From Rosellinia necatrix (lineage: Eukaryota; Ascomycota; Sordariomycetes; Xylariales; Xylariaceae): a stretch of DNA of 64,000 nucleotides. The notes below the pieces were generated by a model that was not told the origin of the DNA, searched no databases, and saw only the letters and a program-made list of their open reading frames with translations. Both the position numbers and the translations under genes were made by a program. The DNA is taken from positions 2,914,001-2,978,000 of the forward strand of contig JAGYVD010000006.1 in assembly GCA_021209875.1 (NCBI GenBank). Reading direction: 5' to 3'. This document shows, one piece after another, positions 10,315 to 23,063 of the stretch. Position 1 is the first letter of the stretch, and each line of letters starts with the position of its first letter.

Positions 10315-12226
10315 TCTTAGCAATCGGCCAATGGCTGCGACCGGCAAAGTCCAATAATACGAACAAAGAGAGGAGGGCAACTGGAGACGATGGCAGGCAA
10401 CGGGAGGGACCCGACAAATCGGTTGGCGTCTGACGGGCTTGATGTGTTACCTTGTCAATGCGTCGTCGTTTTCAATGCGATGCGACCGACCGGTAGAAAT
10501 ATAGGTAGGTATCGTTCCAGGTAGTTGTTAAGTACTTAATCCAACAGCCTAGGTAGGCTAGGTGGCAGGGAAGCAGGGAGGCAGGGAGGCAGGGAGGTAG
10601 GCATGTACCTACTGCACCAGCTGTAGGGCAGGTACTTGACCCGAAAGGTACGTAGGGAGGATGGCAATCGATAACGATCGGTGATGTCGATGCCCGTCGC
10701 CCTAGTAGTGATAGCAACGTTGGTGTTGTTGTTGTTGTTGTTTACAGATGCATGCACGGCGCGAGCGGTGTTTTATTGCCCGTCGATAGAAACAGTGTGG
10801 CAACAGGTAACCAAGGTGTGCTGTGCGTTGTCAACATGCAGTTCAGTTGGTAGCGGAGTCGACTGAGCAGGACTCACTGGTACTTAAAAGTCTTGAGAAG
10901 GTCAACAATCAAAGCCCATCAAAACCCATCAAAATCACGATAGCGAAGTATGTATAGCCAAACCCCGGCACTGGTATGTATGCGCAAAATTAAGGTATGG
11001 ACTAATTAACTGATGGCGCTGCCCTATGACTGGCTGTGTGCTGTCAAAGACGGGACTGACTAACCCGACCTGGATAAAACGGTCTGAAAGGCGTTGAAAA
11101 GGGCGGAATGGGGAGGGAAATGGAACAGGGAAAGAAAAGAAAAAAAAAAACATATAGAAATAAAAATGGGAACCCCAGTTAGTTCCTTCCAGCCACTGAA
11201 AGTACCTCAATCAATATGGGTCATCTGCCTACCGTTCCTGTACACAGGAATTATGTAGGCAACTGCCGAGAACTGCTTCCTGGTCGCTGGAACACACTGT
11301 ACCAGATCATGTTCCTGTTTAGGCAAAGTGCGAAAGAGAGCATAGTTAAATATGCTCCACCTTCCCTAAAAGGATAAGCCAAGTAGGTGCATAACCCAGC
11401 ACAGAGGTAGGTACCTCCGGTGGCTGATTCACTGCTGCACGAATTCATGATCTACAACTCCACCCTACCTTGTCACTCACTTCGCCAAGAACACACCTGC
11501 TTACCTACCTAGGTATATATAACTTACTCTTCGACCATTACCCACGACCAGCACCAAGTATAAGGCATGCTTTGTGACCAAATTCTTCTTTTTGATTTCT
11601 TACTAATTAACTTGCAGTGATTTCAAAACTGTAAGAGTGAATGTTTATATGTCTTACCTGCTAAGATATAATACAAGTAAGGTACTTCAGTAGGATACTA
11701 TACATCTTGGGTAAGATCTTTTAGACGTTAATATCACCACTACTACTTGGGTAGGATCTTTGAGCCCAACAAACGTTGCAATTTGAAGAATAGCCTGTGT
11801 GATACAGCACAGGTTAAATTCATCATCAACAAAAGAAAGAACGAGACGAAGACGAAGAATCCAGCACAAGAAAGGAACGATGCGAAAGGTAAACGCAACC
11901 TTGCTCTTTCCATGAATTTTATATCCGTATTTATATGCTGCGTATATCTAGTCTCCCTATATACCTGCCATCCGCCTGGGCTAATATAATTACGAACACC
12001 CACAGGTAATATTTACACATAAATAGTGGTAAGGAAACATGTCCACCGCTCAGTGGGATGTCCCATATTAATAACAGAAAGAAGACCGGGATCATAAGAA
12101 CATGCTAGCAGAACCAAAAACAGGCCACGATCCAGGATGGAGTGAAGAATACCCGCCATGCAAGCTGGGAACCTCTCCGGCCGACGGACGGACTGACGGA
12201 CTGACTGACGGAGTGAGCTCCTGTAC
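10315..12226. other. Intergenic region upstream of chromodomain gene
   Basis: No gene supported. Contains a G/A-rich imperfect octamer repeat (gcagggag, about 10563-10602), a (GTT)n run near 10723-10740 and scattered TAGGTA words. The part from about 11200 to 12010 is AT-richer. The last 200 bp before 12226 form the 3' flank of the laccase gene. Confidence 0.5.
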
Positions 12227-14031
12227 TCACAAGCCCGAGTCGATCTTGACGGCGCCGCTGTTTTTATAGTAGGTGCGCCACAGCGCACAATTGGTCTCGA
12301 AGGCGGCCCTGTCGAGGAGGCTGACCTGGGCCTTCTGCTCCGGGACGCGCTCGAGGAAGTCGACGCTCAGGCCGCCGCTGACGTGCCAGGCGATGTGGCA
12401 GTGGAAGAGCCAGTTGCCGGGGTTGTCGGCGCGGAAGGCAAGCACGAGCCAGCCGTTGCCGGGGAGCACGGTGACGTCGCGGCGCGTGGGGTTGGCGCCC
12501 CGGAGCCGCGCCCGGTCGGCCTCGGTGAAGACGCCGGCGCCCGTGGCCGAAGCGCCCAGCACGAGGAAGTCGTGCCCGTGCAGGTGCATCGGGTGCGGCA
12601 CCGCCGCCAGGTTCTCGATCACCCAGAACGTCCACACGTCCTTCTGGTCCACGACGACCACGTTGTCCGAGGCCGGGTACGACGTGTTGCCGCGCAACAC
12701 GTAATCGATGATCGGCCGGTCCCAGTTGACGTTGATGGACGACCCGTTGACCTTCCAGAGCACCAGCGGCGACGTCTCCAGCGAGACGTCGAGCGTGTTC
12801 TTGGCCCCGAACGTGAACTGCTCCAGCGGCGCCTGCCGCGGCACCACCGGGACGTAGTCGAGAGAGTCGCGGCATCCCGGGTTGGGCGGGATGGTGCCGG
12901 GGGCGGTTGGTATGCCGTCCGGGACGCTGGTGTAGTGCACGATGGCGGCCGGCCCCGGGTTCAAGCTCGTGCCGCAGAGGTTCGCCCCGGGCATGGTGAT
13001 GTTCATCCAGTAATTCCCCGGCGTCTTCGAGGCGTCGATGGTCACGTCTAGACGCTGGCCGACGCCGAGGAAGACATTGCTTGTGGTGAGCGCGTTGACG
13101 GGGACCAGATCAGTCGCGATAACCGTCATGTCGTGACCGACGATCGACACTTGATAATTGTTCTCGACTGAGGGGTTAATGAGCCTCAGGCGGTGACGCT
13201 TTCCAGGTGTCAGATTGATCCGAGAATAGGCACCACCACTACCGGCCGGGTTGATGTTGGTGCCGTTGAACAAAACATTGTCACTCGGCGGCGGTGGGGG
13301 AACGTGTAAAGTCTGAGACAAAAGTTCGTCTGCCGTCTTTAGATAAAAATCATAGATCGGATACGCGCCAAGGTCGATGTCATAAGGGAGAGAAGCTGGC
13401 CCGTTGATGACAATAGACCCGAAAACGCCATTGCCATATTGCGCGGAGAAGTGAGAGTGGTACCAACTCGTCCCGTACTGGGTCATCTTAAATGTGTATG
13501 TCTTTATTCCTCCTGGCGGGATGGGACATTCCGTTACACCATTGGCACCGTCCTGGATATTGGTACCAAGCTGACGCATGCCATGCCAGTGTATTGAGGT
13601 ACCGTTGAGGCGAAGGCGATTTTTGACAATCACCACAACGGTGTCACCCCAATCCGCCTGCAGGGTAGGCCCGGGGTATTGGCCGTTGATCAGCATCACC
13701 TTGCTTTTCACCCTCCCATCCGGCCCGGTCCAGTTGTCATATTCTTTCACTTCCCAGTTGAACTATGAGCAAGTTAGTCGCTGGATCTGATACCCTCTCC
13801 ATATCGGAGCGACCGCATCTGACTTACAACTCTCACGATACCTGGTGGGGTTTTCGTTTCATAATCAGTATTGATATCGAACCCGGTTCTCCAACAAGCT
13901 CGGTTTGAAGGGGTGTGACAAGATCCGGGACCTCGGACTTCAAGGTCATTCGGCTGCGATGGGGCACATTGGCCGAGCCCCACGAGGAGACCGGCCAGGA
14001 AAATCCCGGCGAAAGATACAAGAGAACGCAT
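12227..14031 (-). CDS. Secreted multicopper oxidase (asco-laccase)
   Basis: Predicted 579-residue extracellular laccase that oxidises phenols and reduces oxygen to water. Exons 13828-14031 and 12227-13762 flank a 65-bp intron (GTAAGT donor, CTAAC branch site, CATAG acceptor). The ATG at 14031 opens a signal peptide (MRSLVSFAGIFLAGLLVGLG then QCAPS). All four copper signatures are present: SIHWHGMRQ (about 124-130), SWYHSHFSAQYGNGVFG (about 168-184), HPMHLHGHDFLVLG (from 458) and NWLFHCHIAWHVSGGLSV (HCH from 522). The cysteine of HCH and the SGGL leucine place it among ascomycete laccases. The protein ends in KIDSGL, the C-terminal plug and processing signature of asco-laccases, directly before the stop, so the gene looks complete. 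Several NxS/T sites suggest glycosylation. Possible roles are lignin breakdown, melanin or phenolic detoxification. Confidence 0.93.
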
Positions 14032-14182
14032 CTAATAGGAGGGAGGTGCGTCGATGGAAATATGAATGCGGACAAAGGAGAGTGGGTAGCAACTACGCTA
14101 CACGATACTGTCTGAGTTGCTAACGAGTTGAAGGGGTAATGCTCCCAGAATTCGGAGGACGATGAAGTAACATCTCCTGGCC

Positions 14183-14189
14183 TTATATA
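14183..14189 (-). promoter_or_regulatory. TATA-like box of the laccase gene
   Basis: TATATAA on the minus strand about 150 bp upstream of the laccase start codon, suitably placed for a promoter with a leader of roughly 100 nt. Confidence 0.45.
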
Positions 14190-17100
14190 TTGTGTCGGGA
14201 GGTGAAGAGAACAATATCAGCCGTTGGGGCGCCTCGAAGCGGCGCAGACTCACACACAGCGATTCAATCTCGCATAACGAGCAGCCCAAGACACCAAGGC
14301 CGCCCTTCCATATTTGCGATGCCCCTCCCCGACGGATCCGGGTGCCGAGTGCAGGGATTTATCGATGACAAGACCGTCTGTCTTCCGCTGAGGGGATCAT
14401 CCCGCGAACCGAAGTTGCGAAGTTCGACGGGTGGAGGGCTAGTGATCAGGTCGACGTTCAATAGTTTAGTCCCGTGCAGGCGAGGTGTTAGGCTACAGCG
14501 GTGTGCAGCATATCCCACGTCGTGCCACTTCCCTGTGACAACGACCTCGAGGCTGTGGTCGCGTGCTTATTGGTGTACATGAGGGTGTGGGAGACTCGGT
14601 GGGTGTTGGGCGTCAAAACCCACACCCGGTGAATCACGATAAGAAAAGCCGGGCTTTTTGTGAGCCCAGGGATGCTAGCTCGCTCGTCTCTGCGCTCGTG
14701 GCGGCCTAGTGCTGAAGACGCCTGAAGCCATTTCGAGATTTTTGGTCAGCACTGGATGAGGCTAACGCGGAACCTCGCCAAATGTTCAGGTTCTATCGTA
14801 TTCACCTACCCTAATGTGGCATGAAGTGGCGCATATTATCACCCTTCCCGTCTGATTAAAAAACGCGAGCGTAGTTTGGGCAGCCATAACCTCGACATGT
14901 TCGTGGGTTCTCTTGATAGGGATAGGTGCTAAGTGGTGGCAGCGGCCAATATGCAGCTCATCCGCGCGCAAACAGACAATGCACCTGACAAGACTCATCC
15001 AGCCGTATACCCGATGATTACCTGAGGCTTCGCTTGTGTCTGTGCGCAACCGTTATTCCTTACCCCTCCCTCGGCAAAGGGGAAAAGAAAGAGTCAAGGG
15101 GGAATGAGACGGGAAGGAATCAAACGTTGCCAACGCATAGTATCTCGACGTAAGGCAATACCTCCGTGGGCTGCTCGGGCTGTCTACTGTAAGTGCAAAG
15201 TATACATAGCGGCGCAGAGAGGAATCTCTCGTAAGGCAGAGCCGTCTAGCGAATGACGAGAATAGTAATCGCCTCGGCGCTCCTACAAGAATGATATGGC
15301 ATGCTTGCTATAGGACCACCCGGCGCACTCCTCGCAGTCCAGCCGCTCCCGTTACGAGAAGCTGGCATGGTTGTGGCGCCAACGACATTGGCTTTTGGTT
15401 GCATGTCGATGGGTCTGGCCTAGCTGACTTGATCATGCGCGCACCTATATCCCCAGGTCAGCGCGCTGTAGGTACATGATCGATGCAGGAACGCAAGAAG
15501 AAAAAAAGGATGTGAGAGACCCGTATAAGAGCCATATGAGAACCATGATGCAGGCAACCGGCGTCGATTAGCGAGCGACTCGCTTTCAACACCAGATTGA
15601 GGATAGTAGCTCCCTACCCGGCGCCTGTCCCGGGGGCATCGGACATTTTGTTTCGGCTTCGGCACCGTCATGAGTAGGCAGAGAATATTTGTAACCGGTC
15701 TGTCGGTCTCAACCCTCTTCGGCCACCATTCTAAAAATTACGACCGAACCAGCCACACAAATATAAGCAGATCTTGACCAGCCGTTTCCAAGCAATGGAC
15801 TGAGGCGAGATCACCTCTACGTAAGCAGCTACACTACATGCTATTACATACATACATTACCTACCTAGTGGAGGGCACAAGGGTCCCCCCCTCTGTCCTT
15901 GAGACCGACAGTGGCACCATACAAACCCGCTTGTGTACATACATACTATGGTAATAGTCAAAGCGCCCACATCCCGGCCTGCCTACAGAGGAAACTTTTA
16001 TGTATGTATGCATCGTCTGTATGTACATTCCCTTACCAGTATGATGGAGCGCGCAGGGCCATCCATCATCCATGCATGAAACCCGTCAGCTCGGCTCCCG
16101 TTTATCAACTCCCCATTCCCAGTGCAACCCCACGTCGAAGTCCACATGGACGCGATGTTTCCCGCGCGCCCGGCGCCAGACTACTACGGTATGTAATCAC
16201 ATCACATCTTGTAGCTACAGTCCAGGCATATATACTTGCTTAAAGTACCCACTGACTCAGGAACGGGACTCTGTCGCCCTAATCTCCACATGAACAGCAG
16301 TGCCGCCGCGATCACGACAATCATGTGCGGCTCACGGCTCAGCCCTTTCAGCGAAGGCAAAATAACGTGCTATGGTTGTCGCCAAATAAGACCTTCGCAT
16401 TGTGCCAAGTCACGGTTTCCAGTAAGACACTTCACATCTCATCTTGGCACAAGTCTTGTCACGGGGTTCAAACCTGCCCGTTCGTGCTTCATTTCGGCAC
16501 CGACTTGTTTGTTTACATGAATTGGAGAAGAGATGCTTCGACTGTAGGGTGGTGGAGTGTATTATGTATGCATGCACTTGCTATGTATGTTTGTGCTTTT
16601 AGACATGGGCAGCGGTGCGTCATGCTACCGGTTCGTACACACTGTACTTAACCCCGGTCAGCATTATTGGCACAACGTTCTCGGGGATGATGCGTGTATC
16701 TCCCGATGCTCCCACAGCCACATCGCCAAGCACGAGCCTCAGTGATGCGATCATGCCGCTAACCAAGCTATCGGTATGACTTCGAGCTCAGGACCCCCCT
16801 CCACTCCTTCGGCAAGGCTTCGACATCGGCTGGTGGAAATTTCCGGTTATTCGCCTAACTGCTGTATTGGCTAAGGGTCACAACAATCCTACTGAGACCT
16901 TGGCCATCGTAGAACCCGTAAAGATGACCGTCGCGCGCAAATGGTAAGCTGCGGCTGACATGCAGGCTGAGATATTTGGGGTACAGCTGGGAAAAAGCAC
17001 TATTCGAAACCGGTTTTGTGGGTATGTCAATGCGAATCTCTATTCCCCTCATCATTAATGTGTGTGGCATGACCCGGTTTTGGTAGTCGAGCATCTCAAC

Positions 17101-19899
17101 AAGTGTCTAATGATCAAGGGCTTATATCACTCAGTGAGATCATTTAGATGAGTGACTCCGACTGTTGCCTGACAGTGGCCCGACTCTTGTGTGAGCTTGG
17201 AATACTTTCACATATTTTATCGCATGAAATGGTTGTGCCTCATGATATGCTTTAGCTCGGTATGTCCAGACTCTTGATATCGCTTCTTCCTGCTTTTCAA
17301 TCGACGGGTAGCGTCACGACCATAGAATATATATCATGGAATTGTAGGTTGACCGCTTATGTACCGTTAATCCAAACTAGGATTAACGGCGTCGTTTTTT
17401 CGTCACAATTTGCATAGAGCGAAACCAAGCTCGCCCTTCCGCCTTATTAGTTATACAACTCTGTCCGATGCTTAGGTAGTGAGGTAGGCCAAGAGATGCA
17501 ATTCACTAACTGGGTGTGCCACGGACCAGAATTGTAGTACGATCTTACAACACCACCGTTGCCAGAGGCAAAGTGAAACGTTATCAAGTCGAAGACTTAC
17601 CTGCCCGCTTGCAATTATATGCCACGAATAGGGCTATGACACTAGGTTGTAGTTGGTTCACCTAAGCCAGGTGCACTTTACCGGTTTCCTTATATCATAG
17701 CTTTCAAAGTTTCGATATCCGTGACATTTTAAAAGCGAAATTTTCGTTAACGAAGATACAGGACGTATGACATAACATCAAGAGAAAATATAAAGTGGGA
17801 TGACTTATACTTGCTAGGACTAGATATCTAGAATGGGAACTGGTTACTGGTATTTAGTAGATGAGTCAAAAGTTGGTTGTGATAGTAAGAGGCAAAGCCC
17901 CATTGGCTCCTGAACCTCTCATCGTATCAGAGTAAACCCCAGCGTTTTATAAACGCTGATGTTGCTCTAGATACATTCTGTGATATACCGGCCACTTCTC
18001 TATGTGATTCCTGCGCCGAGAAATACGGAGCTTGCCACATACATAATGATCACGTTCACGTTGGGGGGTATGGGGTTACTAGGATCGTCGGCGGGTGAGA
18101 TAGGGGGATACAAAAGGATGTTAATAAAATGTATCCAAATATGGCACTATCTCTATTCTATAGAAGCGTTGGGATAATTGTCTTACTTCTGAACGCCGAC
18201 AATTGAAACGCCATCTCCTTGCCTGGCTAGGTATACGCCCCTTGTTATCGGGAGAATGCTAGCAGTGCTTTGTAGAGCAAGCATTTGTTCCACTTCTATT
18301 TTCATTATTGATTCACAACTCGCAAAGGGGTTCTAGGTTGTGCCTAAAAATAGTGTCACCACGCTGATGATATATGGCCCAGTGCAGAAAAGCCTAAGAG
18401 AAGAGCCTACAACATTTACTCTCGCATGCTACCGTAATAAATGTTAGGTGGTATAGAAAAAACGAATGAGATTATGACATGGATATTTCTAATATGAGTT
18501 TAATCGCCTACATGGGGTGGCAACTCTAAGCCTTTAGCGAACGTTGGAAGCGATGAGAGCGCAGAGCACAACTCGGTAACTAGGTTATGTATATTTCGAA
18601 TTCCTTTCTCAGAATGCCGTAACTAGAATGGTAATCTAAGTATTACGACGCATAGATATCATATTCTTGACTTTCTAGAAACCATATGAGTCTAAATTAG
18701 CGTCAAGGGGAAATATTAAGAATTGACAATGCTATTACATGGTCAGTGGCCTATGAGTTTCTAATTTATACCGTGACAGCCAATTGCTATACAGTCACCT
18801 TTGGAAATTCTGATTTTGACCAAGGCGTTATATTTGTGATTAGTATATTATTAGAACCTAGACCTCGCCTACCTTGGCAAGCACCGTGAAGGGACGATTT
18901 CTATCCTTTAAATAATATATATTTTATTTTATCATTGTTCAAATTTCTCTCGACTTCCGTATTTCAATGTTATATATTTGATTTATATATGTTGTACAAG
19001 CAGGCCTCAGTTCTCTAGCAACTTTGCTGTATCTAAGACAAAAAATATAAATAGTTAATTTGCATAAGTACGGGTATATGTTGCGACAATAGTATAATTA
19101 CGAAATAATATTAAATATTTGGCACATGGTCGTCTCTTGGCTTATTACAACGGCACAGCAGTCATGCCTTTGTCTTATAATCCCTCCAAGCCACTATCCA
19201 GGTAATACTCGTACGCACACCTTATCTTAATCAAAATGACTTAACCCCTCTCTTTGCCATCAAATCTAGCCATGAGGTTGAATCTGCATCTTGGATGCAA
19301 CTCAAAGCGGGTTATAAAGTGTAGTAGGCGACAGCTGTAGTAATGGGGGTGATGATCTCTTTGGGGTCTATAGAGGTTCGTACCGTCAAGGTGACCAGCC
19401 CCCTTATTTATGACTGAGTATTCGGCTCCGATCAAGACCCAGATTGCGACTTCTAACCTATACCCCTCATGAGGTTAAGACTCTCGTGAAGACCTTGAGC
19501 CAGGAGTCTTGAGAACGTATCTGCATGCCTTGCTAATAGATCTGGCCAGATCTTTACTTTCCTGTCGTTGACAAAGTAAGCGATGTACATGATGGGGATT
19601 GACGCGGAAGCAAAGCAGGCTACACGAAACTGCAACACTACAAATCCCAAGGGGGAAGGGAGAGATGTTCTGATTCCCAGTAGCAAAGGAACCGATTCAT
19701 GCTATTTTACCCGGGGACACGCATCTAAAACCCACATACATGGATGGGTGTTATTTGCTTGGTCCTCTAGAAAGGTTTCTACTAACATGGAACCGAGCTT
19801 GGATAACAAGCACTTCTATCAACTCTCGATATGTGTGAAGTTTATTTCGGCTTGCCCACCTATTCCGTCGCTTGTCAGTCTCTGCGTCCTGCAGCTAGA
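14190..19899. other. Gene-free AT-richer island
   Basis: No intact gene recognised. Base composition turns AT-rich from about 17,100 onward, with many stops in all frames. Short open frames (for example 16855-17094 on the minus strand) have no recognisable family. Small perfect hairpins occur at 17364-17389 and 17940-17958. The stretch resembles decayed or repeat-mutated DNA, but this was judged by eye without computing composition indices. Confidence 0.5.
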
Positions 19900-20700
19900 A
19901 TGCCTGCTACAGTCCAAACCACCATTGTGCATTTGGCACAAGCTGGGAAATTTCGAGATGAGAAACCTTTCAAGATCATGCTTAATGTGTCAAAGCTTGG
20001 CTATCCTCAATCGGATCACGAACTGGCGGAGTCAAAAACGGATGTTATTGACGCAACACCTATCCGCGAGACGCTATCAATTGACAAGAACGGTTTCCAG
20101 TTCCTAGTATCTTCTACACAGCTCCATGATGCCGACTTTGATGATGAAAATCTGATCATAAAGCTATACTACCCAGAGGTAGTATCCCTTGCGCAACGAT
20201 TATTTACTGGAGTTAAAGTGCTTGTCCTGGGATATCGTGTATGCAATGAAACCCCTTTCTCTCCGAACCACCTAGATTACAATGTGACGCCCTTGTACTC
20301 TTGGAGGCGCATTTCCGGTGAGCATATGTATCGAGACTCCAAGGATTCAATCCCAGTGCCATACACGCATGTTGGCGAGTACTATGCTGGACCATAGACT
20401 GCTCTCCTTGGCCGCTTTGACTACTATGTTGAACCAATATATAGATTACGCCCCAACCGGCTCCCTAGTCCGACGTCGGGACTCTCTGATGCAAAGCCTG
20501 AGCTCAAAGGACTCCCATTTCAGCTAATCACGTTCATTGGTATATATACGCATCACCAAATGCCCCAGCTGATTCCCGATATGTGGCCTTTAGAGGGTGT
20601 CCAAAGGCCCAAAAGACGATTGGCCTTGGCCTTATGCGATTTTCAGTGCATCTGGGTCAGTCGAGACATGAAAAATTTGGCTTCCTACGGATATAATAGC
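19900..20700 (+). pseudogene. GA4-desaturase / asaB-like oxygenase, decayed
   Basis: Degenerate copy of the fungal asaB/CmcJ-like family (annotated as GA4 desaturase or methyltransferase-like), whose members are candidate oxygenases common in secondary-metabolite clusters. The ATG at 19900 opens a 166-residue frame to a stop at 20395-20397. It contains ATVQTTIVHLAQAG, DATPIRETLSIDKNGFQFL, YYPEVVSLAQRLFTG and VLVLGYRVCNE, all matching the N-terminal two thirds of the family in order. After the stop the reading is damaged, but a later frame (from about 20560) still shows MWPLEGV followed by LALALCDFQ, the family's VWRPL...PLALCD block, then SRDM. At least one stop plus local losses separate the halves, so a working protein is unlikely. 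No intron satisfactorily rescues the junction. Confidence 0.65.
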
Positions 20701-20751
20701 ATCAAAAAATTTAAGGGACCAGCCCGTCTCGGCCATCATAGCGGCTCGGAC

Positions 20752-23063
20752 CATTGGGCGGCGTCTGCGCCGGATCCAACAAGCATTGGAACACCATAAT
20801 ACCCTACTTACCTTGAAAATGATGCAAGACGCACAAGATCAAGATGTCAGGAGCGAGGGAGGCGGCGGGGAGAATGCTGCCAGATACTTTCAAATCCCAT
20901 CGGTATCGCTGTCCAAATTTCTTTTGGCCGGCACAAAGCGTTGGGAGAAATACGCAGCAGCTGGAAATACGACATCAAGAAGTCAAGCAGTTTCTCGGAC
21001 TCTACCACGATCATCCTGGGTATGGGAGGACAAGACAAAACGCAAGTTGCCCAGGAACACTACCGCTTTTCTCGGGGAACTAATACTTTCGAGGCGAGCT
21101 TCCGGCTCAACCCATCTAGTTCAGACTTAATCATACGGGGCTATACCGACATAGCCGGTAAGCTTGCGCATGGTAATAGCAAAGTGTCGCATCAGCGAGA
21201 TGTCATCCACCGCCTTCGTGATGAGGACTATTTCAAAACATCGTGTTCGATGGCTAGTAGTCCTTGGTAACTTTGATGATCTAAAAGGATTTCGGAATAT
21301 CACTGGTTACCTCCCTTCTAATCTTGATAGTTTTGGGGCCTTTCTGCTCACTAGGTAGCACTAAGATGTATACTCTCTCGGTATTGCCGTGCTCTTGAAT
21401 GGTATGACGAAAGACGAAAGCGTTGAACTGTTTTTTTATCAACTTAGCCGGGGTAACTCACTAGTGAGTCACGATCAGGCTTCAATCATAGTCGCCCATA
21501 TGGGTGGTCTTCCCTTGGTGATCGACTAAGCAGCGTCCTGTATGATACGACATGGGCTCGATGATGGGAGCTTTAACGGGATACTAGAAAGCTCATCGTC
21601 GAGGCTTAAACTGTGGTTGGCGGTACAACGCACGTGGGGTTACTATGAGGAGAAGGATTCGGCGCGAGCGAATCGACAAGTTGTCCGTGTCATGTTAGGA
21701 TTGCCCAGAGTGAGGTCTAGTCACTATGAGGCAGCAGCTGGGTAGCAGGTAGATAGCCAAGTATAGGGGTAGGACTCAATATCATTGATTCCTGGGCCTA
21801 CCATCTAGGTGGGAGGTCTTCAGTCCTTATATACACAATTATGCCCTTAGAGCTACCCCCTAGGGTAGCTGGTGCCTCGCTATGTGATCCATTTGCCTGA
21901 CAGTCCGGCTCAAAATTGCCACGATGTTCGACCTATCATTGCAGCAAATAGAGACTGATGATTCTAGTCGGGGTAGAGTTGATGCCATGCTTTCTTTCTT
22001 CAACCTCTTCGATGGGGATTGTATTTCTGAGGAGCTCGCTATCACAGCAAGGGGATCCACGGGCGAAACGGCGGAGTGCATGCAGACTTTTTACGAAGAC
22101 GGAAAATGGAATAAGCTCAAATTCCAGGATATCCTCGTTGAGCTCTACTAGATGTCTCTCTTGAAAGTAATGGGCTTTGGTAACGAATACGCTACATGTG
22201 CCCTCCATCTAATGGTGTTAGAGTGACTCTGGATTCGCATCGCGCCAGATCAGAAGACATGCTTTTCCACGATGGCCATTACTGTCATCGACACATTTCT
22301 CCGAAAGTGCAACGGTAGCCTAGATTCGTTGAATTTACAGCGCAGAGATTCGCTACTTTCTAATTACACGAGCGCTCGAGCGAGTACTCGTTATCTGAAC
22401 GGAGATACCTCAGTGTTGTGCGGTATGTCCACCGAGGCAGCAAGACGCTTCGCCAGTTTTTGCATGAGCCGCGAACGTCTTGACGCCGCAATGAAGGTAT
22501 ACGAAACTCTGCTGGCTTTTGCAGCGGACGGCGGGCCCAGTGTAGAGAAATTTCAGCTGTATCACGATGTCGCTTCCTTCCTCGTAGAAAAGAGCAGGTA
22601 CTTGAAGGCAGAAAAGCTACATGGCAAGACTTTCGAAGGTAAAACAGGTTTATTAGGCCCTGACCACGAATCTACACTTCGCAACGCCCAGAAGCTGGGG
22701 ATGACATATCGAAGATCATTGCAATTGCAATATGCCGAAGGAAGGCGTTTGATGGGGCGCTAGAGAACTTCGGCCGCGAGAGTTACATGTCGTTCTTTAT
22801 CGGGTGATCTTTGGGGCTGGTTCTTAGAGATCCGGGCAGATCGGCTGAGGTAGAGAAAATTCTCAAAGGCGTTGAGCATTCCAGAAAACCAAGAGAAAGT
22901 GATTAGAATGTCGAATAGTAGTACACTCTTTAAGGTGACGATTCTCGAGGGTATCTACGAGCTGCTAGGAAATGTTGCGCAGGTGCGGCGTATGAGAGAC
23001 AATATGCATGGTAACCCTGGACGCGCTATCTTCAGGGCTTCATCTTGGGGTACGGACGGGTAG
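20752..23063 (+). pseudogene. NB-ARC / TPR STAND (NLR-like) protein, decayed
   Basis: Remains of a fungal STAND-class, NLR-like protein. The pieces appear in correct order but in different frames: IGRRLRRIQQALEHHNTLL (from 20752), YFQIPSVSLSKFLLAGT with an adjoining frame (about 20888), the P-loop region TTIILGMGGQDKTQVAQEHY (about 21005), LGNFDDLKGFRNITGYLPSN (about 21264, the Walker B-like region), IIVAHMGGLPLVID followed by a stop (about 21487, the GLPL motif), and a C-terminal TPR-like part at 22272-22763 containing GLLGPDHESTLRNAQKLGMT. The P-loop has Asp where the GKT glycine is expected, several stops interrupt it, and a dispersed repeat (21668-21895) lies inside. Intact members sense non-self and trigger cell death or incompatibility; this copy cannot be functional as read. 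Confidence 0.65.
21668..21895 (-). repeat. Dispersed repeat, copy 1 (inverted relative to copy 2)
   Basis: On the minus strand this segment matches 36070-36255 on the plus strand by eye over most of its length, with shared words such as tatataaggactgaag, aatcaatgatattgag and gacctcactctgg. Copy 1 has an extra roughly 20 bp after the first of these. It overlaps the decayed NLR-like gene, so it either inserted there or is a fragment of a wider repeat. Confidence 0.75.

Noticed and set aside
12383..13051. 222-codon plus-strand frame
   Set aside because: Antisense of the laccase.
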